Made by a program: the position numbers and the translations under genes | Part shown: positions 58,887 through 64,000 of the stretch, one piece after another | Layout: each line of letters begins with the position of its first letter | Position numbering within the stretch: the stretch's first letter is position 1 | Notes under the pieces: generated by a model | What the model was told of the DNA's origin: nothing | Databases searched by the model: none | The model's input: only the letters and a program-made list of their open reading frames with translations | Origin: 20CM-2-55-15 sp963738025 | GTDB lineage: Bacteria; Acidobacteriota; Terriglobia; 20CM-2-55-15 | NCBI GenBank assembly: GCA_963738025.1 | Contig: CAVTWA010000011.1 | Span: 706,477-770,476 of the forward strand | Reading direction: 5' to 3' | DNA: 64,000 nt

Positions 58887-60970
58887 GTGACAAAGTCAAA
58901 AGCCAACATATTGGGCGGAAGGCGTTGTTGTACGTCCGACAATCGTCGACCTATCAAGTGCATCACAATCTGGAGAGCCAGAAGCTGCAATATGCGATGC
59001 AGGAGCGGCTGCGCCTCCTGGGATGGAAAGAGATCGAGGTCATCGATGAGGATCTGGGTTGCTCCGCCGCGGGAACGGTAACCCGATCCGGGTTTGAACG
59101 TATGGTGACGCAAGTATGCATGGGCAAAGTGGGCGCAGTGGCCGCCCGGGAAGTGTCTCGATTCGCCCGCAACAGCCGGGAGTGGCAGCAACTGGTGGAA
59201 GTATGCCGCGTGGTGGACACTGTGTTGGTCGACCAAGAGACCATATATGACCCACGACAAAGTAATGATCGACTGCTGTTAGGACTGAAAGGAAGCCTGA
59301 ACGAATACGAACTGGATTTATTACGCCAGCGGTCGCTGGAGGCACGGCGGGCCAAGGCGCGGCGCGGGGAGTTGATTGTCCGTGCGCCGGTCGGATACGT
59401 GAAAGCCGAAGATCGGCTGGAAAAGAATCCGGATCGCCGTGTTCAAGAAGCCATCTTGTCCGTGTATAGCAAGTTCGCGGAACTGGGCACGGTGCGACAG
59501 ACATTGTTGTGGTTTTTGGAACACGATCTCCAACTGCCCGTGGAGACAGTCGAGGGCACGATCGATTGGAAGCGTCCGAAATATGCAACGGTTTACTACC
59601 TGCTCACCAATCCGGCTTACGGAGGAGCGTACGCTTACGGGAAAAGCGAACACATAATCCAGTACGAAGATGGTGAGCCGCGACAGCGGTCCCGACAAAA
59701 AGCCCGTGAGCAGTGGCTGGTGTTAATGCCCAATACGCACGAGGGCTATGTTAGCTGGGAGCAGTTCGAACAGGTCCAGGTGGCAATCGGCGGAAATACG
59801 CGGGGATGGCAACAATCCGGTGCTGTGCAAAGTGGGTTGGCTCTTCTAAGTGGCCTGCTGCGCTGCAGGCGTTGCGGTCGCAAGCTGACGGTGCAATACA
59901 CGGGAGAACGGCACGATGTCGTTCGCTATAGCTGTAATCGCGGTTGGCTGGATAATGGTGAGCCCAGATGCATCGCCTTCGGTGGAACGACGGTCGATGA
60001 AGCCATCGGCCAGCAATTGCTGCGCGTGGTTCAGCCCGTAGCAGTGGAGTCGGCAATCATGGCCAGCCAAGAAGAAGTACGCCAACGAGACGAAGTTCTG
60101 GAGGCGTTGAGGCGAGATCTGGAAGCCGCGCGTTATAACGCCCAGCGAGCGCAGAAACAATACGACCACGCCGATCCAGAAAATCGCCTGGTCGCCGATG
60201 AACTGGAACGACGCTGGAATGTCGCCTTGCAACGAGTCCGAGAACTGGAGACGCGGATCGATCAGCACTCTGATGGTCCGATGTATATGGTGGCGCCTCC
60301 CCAGGAAGAGTTGTTGGAATTAGCTTCAGAATTGGAAACAGTGTGGGGAAATCCCAGTTCGGATATTCGTTTGAAGAAACGCATCGTGCGAACCTTGATC
60401 CACGAAATCGTGGCGGATGTGGATGCCGTAGCCGGTGAAGTCAATCTCGTCATCCACTGGAAAGGCGGAGCCCATACGCAGCTATGTTTGCCACGGCGGC
60501 ACCGGGGTCAGCACACCTGCCAGACGCCCAAAGAAGTCGTGGATGCCGTACGAACTTTGGCTCACACCTGCACGGATGACGTGATCGCTGGCGCGCTTAA
60601 TCGAAGCCATCAACTGACGGTCCACGGAAACCGATGGACACGAGAACTGGTGGCTTCATTGCGCAGCAAACACCAGATCCCTCGCTATAAACCGGTCGAT
60701 GAACACTCACCTGATTGGATGAATCTCACGAAAGCGGCGCAGTTTCTAAGCATCAGTTCCACCGCGCTCCGTCATGCAGCCCTAAAAGGCGAGATTCAGG
60801 CAGAGCATCCCCTCCGAGACGGTCCCTGGCTCTTTTCTCGCGCAACTCTCGAAAGCGAAGGTGCGAAACAACTCGTTAACCGTATTCAGCACAGTCCTTA
60901 CTCCCACAAAACCGATTCCCCTGCGGATGAACCCCTACTTTTCAATGTCATAGCGAGGTGTGCATTATGA
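58883..60970 (+). CDS. Large serine recombinase
   Basis: 695 residues. The resolvase catalytic domain has Ser21 in ALLYVRQSSTYQVHHNLESQ and the Arg-rich AAREVSRFARNSREWQQLVE. A recombinase domain follows, then a zinc ribbon (GLLRCRRCGRKLTVQY, RYSCNRGWLDNGEPRC), a coiled coil (residues 395-470: EEVRQRDEVLEALRRDLEAA) and a C-terminal HTH (WMNLTKAAQFLSISSTALRH). Such enzymes insert and excise elements at short core sequences. All catalytic parts look intact, so the element may still be mobile. Confidence 0.93.
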   Translation: MSDKVKSQHIGRKALLYVRQSSTYQVHHNLESQKLQYAMQERLRLLGWKEIEVIDEDLGCSAAGTVTRSGFERMVTQVCMGKVGAVAAREVSRFARNSREWQQLVEVCRVVDTVLVDQETIYDPRQSNDRLLLGLKGSLNEYELDLLRQRSLEARRAKARRGELIVRAPVGYVKAEDRLEKNPDRRVQEAILSVYSKFAELGTVRQTLLWFLEHDLQLPVETVEGTIDWKRPKYATVYYLLTNPAYGGAYAYGKSEHIIQYEDGEPRQRSRQKAREQWLVLMPNTHEGYVSWEQFEQVQVAIGGNTRGWQQSGAVQSGLALLSGLLRCRRCGRKLTVQYTGERHDVVRYSCNRGWLDNGEPRCIAFGGTTVDEAIGQQLLRVVQPVAVESAIMASQEEVRQRDEVLEALRRDLEAARYNAQRAQKQYDHADPENRLVADELERRWNVALQRVRELETRIDQHSDGPMYMVAPPQEELLELASELETVWGNPSSDIRLKKRIVRTLIHEIVADVDAVAGEVNLVIHWKGGAHTQLCLPRRHRGQHTCQTPKEVVDAVRTLAHTCTDDVIAGALNRSHQLTVHGNRWTRELVASLRSKHQIPRYKPVDEHSPDWMNLTKAAQFLSISSTALRHAALKGEIQAEHPLRDGPWLFSRATLESEGAKQLVNRIQHSPYSHKTDSPADEPLLFNVIARCAL

Positions 60971-60976
60971 AACGTG

Positions 60977-61924
60977 GTTCAAATAGTTTTGGAAATCCGA
61001 GAGCTTCGCTTGCAGATCGGCCGTCGTCCAAAATAAGGTTTGGTCCAAACACTCTCTTCTCAGGGTTCCAATAAGTCGCTCAACGAACGGATGCGATAGG
61101 GGCACGAAGGGAACAGTCTTTATTTCCATGACGTCCAAAACTCGTAGGTTGGCCTGCCACTGGTGGAACCGATACAACGGATCGTTGTCCGTGCTGAGAT
61201 ACTTCGGCAACGATTGCCTTTGAATCGCTCGCTGAAACATCCGACACAATGCCAATCCGTCGACAATTCCACGGTGAATGCCAAACCCAATGATTCGGCG
61301 CGTGTGCTGATCCATCACCACGAGTACCCAATATGTTCGTAATGTCGCCGATTCGCATCGAAATAAGTCGAGGCTCCACAAGCTATCTTTCATGTGACCA
61401 ATGAATGTCAGCCAGGATGGCCCGTCCTGCGTCGGCACGGGCCGGTAATGCTGAGCGAGAATGCGACGGACCATATCCTTATTAATAGTCGTTCCGAATG
61501 CCAGATTGATCTGCTCGGCGATATGTGGACATCCCCAAGCCGGATTGCGCCGTTTCATCTCCACAACCACACGGATCAAATCCGCTGTTGGTCCTTTCGG
61601 CCCCGGCCTGGTTTTCTGTTTTGTTGAAAACAGCAGCCGATACTTACGCTGCACCAGCGCCCGATGAAAATTCAGCAAGGTCGATGGCTTGAAGGCGATT
61701 GCCACACGAGAGAGCCGGCTCGGCTTGATCCAAAGCGAACAAAATCCAGCGATTAGCCGGTCCAAGATGCGGAGATTTGGCGCCCGCCGGCGCGAACGGT
61801 TGAGGATCAGCAATTGATGTTTGGCGAGAACGGATTCAGCCACGACGGCGCGCACTCCGCCCGGCCGAACGACCCTCAAAAGTGTGGTGATCAGATGGAC
61901 CATCAGGATAATCAAATGCCGCAT
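60977..61924 (-). pseudogene. 5' part of the interrupted IS transposase (rve)
   Basis: About 315 residues from the ATG at 61924: HTH-like N-terminus (MKRRNPAWGCPHIAEQINLA), then the DDE core with Asp in SLWSLDLFRCESATLRTYWV, Asp in YLSTDNDPLYRFHQWQA and Glu in SHPFVERLIGTLRRECLDQT. It ends in DLQAKLSDFQNYLN followed by foreign codons from the inserted element. Function is lost until the insert is removed. Confidence 0.88.
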
Positions 61925-62107
61925 GCCCGAATGTTAGCAGCCCAGAAACAACTGTAAATTCGGATAAATTGGAATTCGCCAGGCACACAGTCTGTAACAT
62001 GGCCCGGGCCTTCTCACGATCAAAAATGCGTTTCGGCCTGCCCAACTGCCTGCCCTCCTTCCGCGCGTCGAAGCATCGGTATGCAGTGACGCTTGTCGAA
62101 GATCACA

Positions 62108-62605
62108 TCATTGCCGCAGACGTCGAGCCGGCGAATCGGTCCCACCCATGTGGAGTATTAAGTTGTCTACAGTGCCAGACTGGCTCTTGCCGAAGTCAAT
62201 CTGCGCGTTCAAGAATGTGCCGAAGAAGCTCGACTCTGATTCGGCCAGTCAAGGTGCTTTAGATGCGCCGCCGACCTGTGCCACCAACTGTCCATTTTCT
62301 ACCGTAATCAACACGTTGATACCGGGTTGTAGCTGATATGTGCCTGCGTATCCTTCCAGAGTGGATGGCGACACATCGATGTGTTGTCGTTCTGGCACTC
62401 GTTCAGCGTCCACGTCGCTTTCCTGATGCAGCACGTCAAAAGACTGTACCGAGAGATGATTGAACCGACCCGGTGCCTCAAGTCTGAAGTCGATTTGCGC
62501 GTCAGTAGCTTTTGTGAAGAACCTTGTCTCCGAGGTTGCGTATAGTGGAAGAAACTGCTGACCCGGAATCTGCCACTTGAGTTGTTTTTCTTGTAGAGCG
62601 ATCAC
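62108..62605 (-). pseudogene. C-terminal part of the hydrolase gene, frameshifted
   Basis: From 62605 the frame continues the hydrolase: IALQEKQLKWQIPGQQFLPL, YATSETRFFTKATDAQIDFR (end of one DUF3471-like domain), then a second such domain (LEGYAGTYQLQPGINVLITV). At about 62250 the sense changes frame again: ESSFFGTFLNAQIDFGKSQS, ending at 62108. Two frameshifts therefore separate this part from an intact gene. Confidence 0.7.
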
Positions 62606-63729
62606 TATGTGAAGTGTGGTGCCAGTGGGTTATCCGCCGCGATCCGTATGCGCCGGTCATTGACGACTATCGCGAGATTCGCATTCGATGGAAGTTGATA
62701 GACTCCTGCGTATCGTCCGAGAACACTCGTGGGGAGTTCGATCACTTTCCGCTCAGGATAAGACTTGCGTGGGGCTAGCGCATCATTGATTCTGTCACCC
62801 ATCTCAGCCGACAGAGCCTTCCACGCCCGCGCTGTTGTTTCGTCTGGTAGCCAGCTTGTATCTCCGTCTGCTCGGTGAGAAGAAGAATACGGAACGACGG
62901 CACGGCTTCTGTTGTCTCCGAGCCATCCAGATTCTCTTTTCACCCCACGTAGCCGTGGCTTTGCAACTCGCTGCCGCACAACCGCCTCGACCCATGAAAT
63001 CATTAAGGCATTAGCTTTGCGGAAGCCTTCAGTCGATGTGTGTGCCTCACCAGCCTGTATAGCAAACGTCCATGGCGCGTCAGCTTGCCTGCCTGCTTTC
63101 CATAGGTCTCGCGTGTCTTCAATGCCCGCGACTGAATCCTTTTCACCAGCCAGAAGTAACGCTGGTATGTTGCTCACACTCCTTATGTTGACCGGTTGTC
63201 CCCTCAGGTTCCCGTGGTACCGCACGAAGCCAATCGTTCGATCGGGGTGAAGACCGGCAAACGAAATGCCGAAACTCGCGGCGGCCGAATGTCCCCAGAA
63301 CAATAAAGGCGCGTTGCGTACTTCGTCATGGCGCGACTCCACGGCAAGACGATTCAGCAATAGCAACAGGCCTGCTTCCCCACCCACACCCGCATTGCGA
63401 ATCGGGTCTGCTCTAGGCAAGGGCGAATCACCGACAGTCGAGCTGATGGTCGTCAGCAGGAGGCCACATGCGGTTCTCTTTGCAAGATCGCGCCACTCCG
63501 GTTCCCGGTAGAGTTGCTCTCCCTGGTTAAAATTAAGCGTGATGATGACACATCGAACCTGGTTGATATCTGACGGCAACCAGAGGGTGCCTTCAACGTG
63601 TACGTCTTTCGACGGAACGTTAAGCTTCGTGCTGAACTCCTGAGGTACCGCAACAAGAAGGGGACTCATTGCTAACAAAGCCAGCATAGCGACAAACGGT
63701 CGGCAGACTCGATTCAGCCGGGGATACAT
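62605..63729 (-). CDS. Exported alpha/beta hydrolase, N-terminal part of a broken gene
   Basis: 374 residues with a signal peptide (MLALLAMSPLLVAVPQ) and an alpha/beta-hydrolase-like fold (PLLFWGHSAAASFGISFAGL with the GxSxx nucleophile elbow as GHSAA, PALLLAGEKDSVAGIEDTRD for the acid loop, QAGEAHTSTEGFRKANALMI). The end (VLGRYAGVYQLPSNANLAIV) is the start of a DUF3471-like C-terminal domain that continues in another frame after 62605. The full product would be about 540 residues. Probably an exported esterase or peptidase, now inactivated, unless the shifts are sequencing errors. Confidence 0.75.
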   Translation of the reverse strand: MYPRLNRVCRPFVAMLALLAMSPLLVAVPQEFSTKLNVPSKDVHVEGTLWLPSDINQVRCVIITLNFNQGEQLYREPEWRDLAKRTACGLLLTTISSTVGDSPLPRADPIRNAGVGGEAGLLLLLNRLAVESRHDEVRNAPLLFWGHSAAASFGISFAGLHPDRTIGFVRYHGNLRGQPVNIRSVSNIPALLLAGEKDSVAGIEDTRDLWKAGRQADAPWTFAIQAGEAHTSTEGFRKANALMISWVEAVVRQRVAKPRLRGVKRESGWLGDNRSRAVVPYSSSHRADGDTSWLPDETTARAWKALSAEMGDRINDALAPRKSYPERKVIELPTSVLGRYAGVYQLPSNANLAIVVNDRRIRIAADNPLAPHFT

Positions 63730-63830
63730 GGCGTGAACTCTAACACATGGATGGATCGTTCGATGGTAGACGTGAATTTACCGGAGCAGTCACTTGGCCG
63801 TATAACCGCTTAACCGTACTTGTAAGGCCG

Positions 63831-64000
63831 TTACAGACGTTCAAATAGTTCCTGGCGGCCTTCCAATTGGCTGTCTCGCGAATTCTTGACCTTGATCCAG
63901 TGGCGCGACGGTTTCTCCGTGACCTTGTATGGCGAGTCCTTCCGCTTGCAAACGATTCCTTCCAGATCCATCGTGACGACTTCTTCAAACAGCCGCCGGC
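63831..64000 (-). CDS. ATP-dependent DNA ligase, C-terminal end (partial)
   Basis: The minus-strand frame entering from the window edge and ending with TAA at 63831-63833 reads RRLFEEVVTMDLEGIVCKRK, DSPYKVTEKPSRHWIKVKNS and LEGRQELFERL. These are motifs IV and V of ATP-dependent DNA ligases (EGIVCKR and WIKVKN), from the LigD/ligase D-like group. Only the last 56 codons are in the window. It would join DNA nicks, possibly in end-joining repair. Confidence 0.8.
   Translation of the reverse strand, partial: RRLFEEVVTMDLEGIVCKRKDSPYKVTEKPSRHWIKVKNSRDSQLEGRQELFERL

Larger units (their letters stand above)
58378..60976 (+). mobile_element. Serine-recombinase element inserted in the IS
   Basis: The transposase sequence breaks off at ACTCGTT on the left (to 58377) and resumes at GTTCAAATAG on the right (from 60977). 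GTT is shared by both junctions, as expected if a serine recombinase joined DNA at a 2-3 bp core with no longer duplication. The insert carries an accessory frame and a large serine recombinase and nothing else. The ends show no obvious inverted repeats. Confidence 0.75.
58227..61981 (-). mobile_element. IS element (rve transposase) interrupted by a recombinase element
   Basis: TGGCGAATT at 58227-58235 and its inverse AATTCGCCA at 61973-61981 mark the ends. The transposase gene inside is split: its 3' part at 58243-58377 and its 5' part at 60977-61924, with a 2.6-kb element between. Without the insert the IS would be about 1.16 kb, a normal size. The end sequence also matches the fragment at 56097-56169. 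No target duplication was found. Confidence 0.75.

Noticed and set aside
61836..62045. Resolvase-like fragment starting MGRPKRIFDREKARAML
   Set aside because: The first 20 residues recall the HTH of resolvases, but the rest is antisense to the IS and too short to support a call.

Overview
The window is a GC-rich bacterial chromosome segment, most probably from an Acidobacteriota (Solibacter-like) genome. The reasons are inferential: a DUF1549/DUF1553 + DUF1501 + beta-propeller-repeat (SBBP) operon, a large carboxypeptidase-regulatory-domain secreted protein, many small exported proteins, and abundant palindromic intergenic repeats. No rRNA or other decisive taxonomic marker is present.

Layout. 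(A) 1-13.9 kb is an accessory, decaying region. It holds a 31-unit 20-bp tandem array, an IS21-type transposase remnant, broken genes (DUF2971-like, nuclease-like), small Cys-rich and exported proteins, a three-gene operon of tiny proteins, an ArdC-like antirestriction gene followed by a 5'-truncated group II intron, a ribbon-helix-helix regulator with palindromes upstream, an intact IS3-type element with a -1 frameshift site, and single metabolic genes. A tRNA-Lys(TTT) at 13.94 kb marks its end. (B) 14-53.8 kb is core-like: a tetR-leuABCD operon, a MOSC protein, an ECF sigma factor with a zf-HC2/polymer-forming membrane partner, redox and cyclase genes, an exported-protein operon, TIGR00266/AIM24, an HI0933 flavoprotein, DinB, typA, a second isopropylmalate-dehydrogenase-like gene, a Fur-ferritin-like fusion, a TlpA-like thioredoxin, an HD phosphohydrolase and lepB. 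(C) From the tRNA-Gln(CTG) at 55.46 kb to the right edge lies a second accessory region: a broken tyrosine integrase whose 3' end overlaps the tRNA, IS fragments, an ORF6N protein, a serine-recombinase element inserted inside an IS transposase gene, a frameshifted hydrolase, and the 3' end of an ATP-dependent DNA ligase.

Three repeat systems cut across the core. The first is a family of long palindromes (61-79 bp) built from 9-bp steps related to ACGAATTGA. There are six copies, two of them identical and flanking the MOSC gene. The second is a GC-rich REP-like hairpin (CCCCGCCTAA / TTAGGCGGGG) whose stems change in a compensatory way. The third is a 104-bp inverted repeat at 45.9 kb. Some of these repeats supply the C-terminal codons or stop of neighbouring genes.

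The most striking gene-level observations are the Fur + two-ExxH ferritin-like fusion, the leu operon headed by a TetR-family gene with a perfect 10-bp-arm operator and a LeuA lacking the regulatory domain, and the serine-recombinase element whose removal at a shared GTT would restore the IS transposase reading frame exactly.
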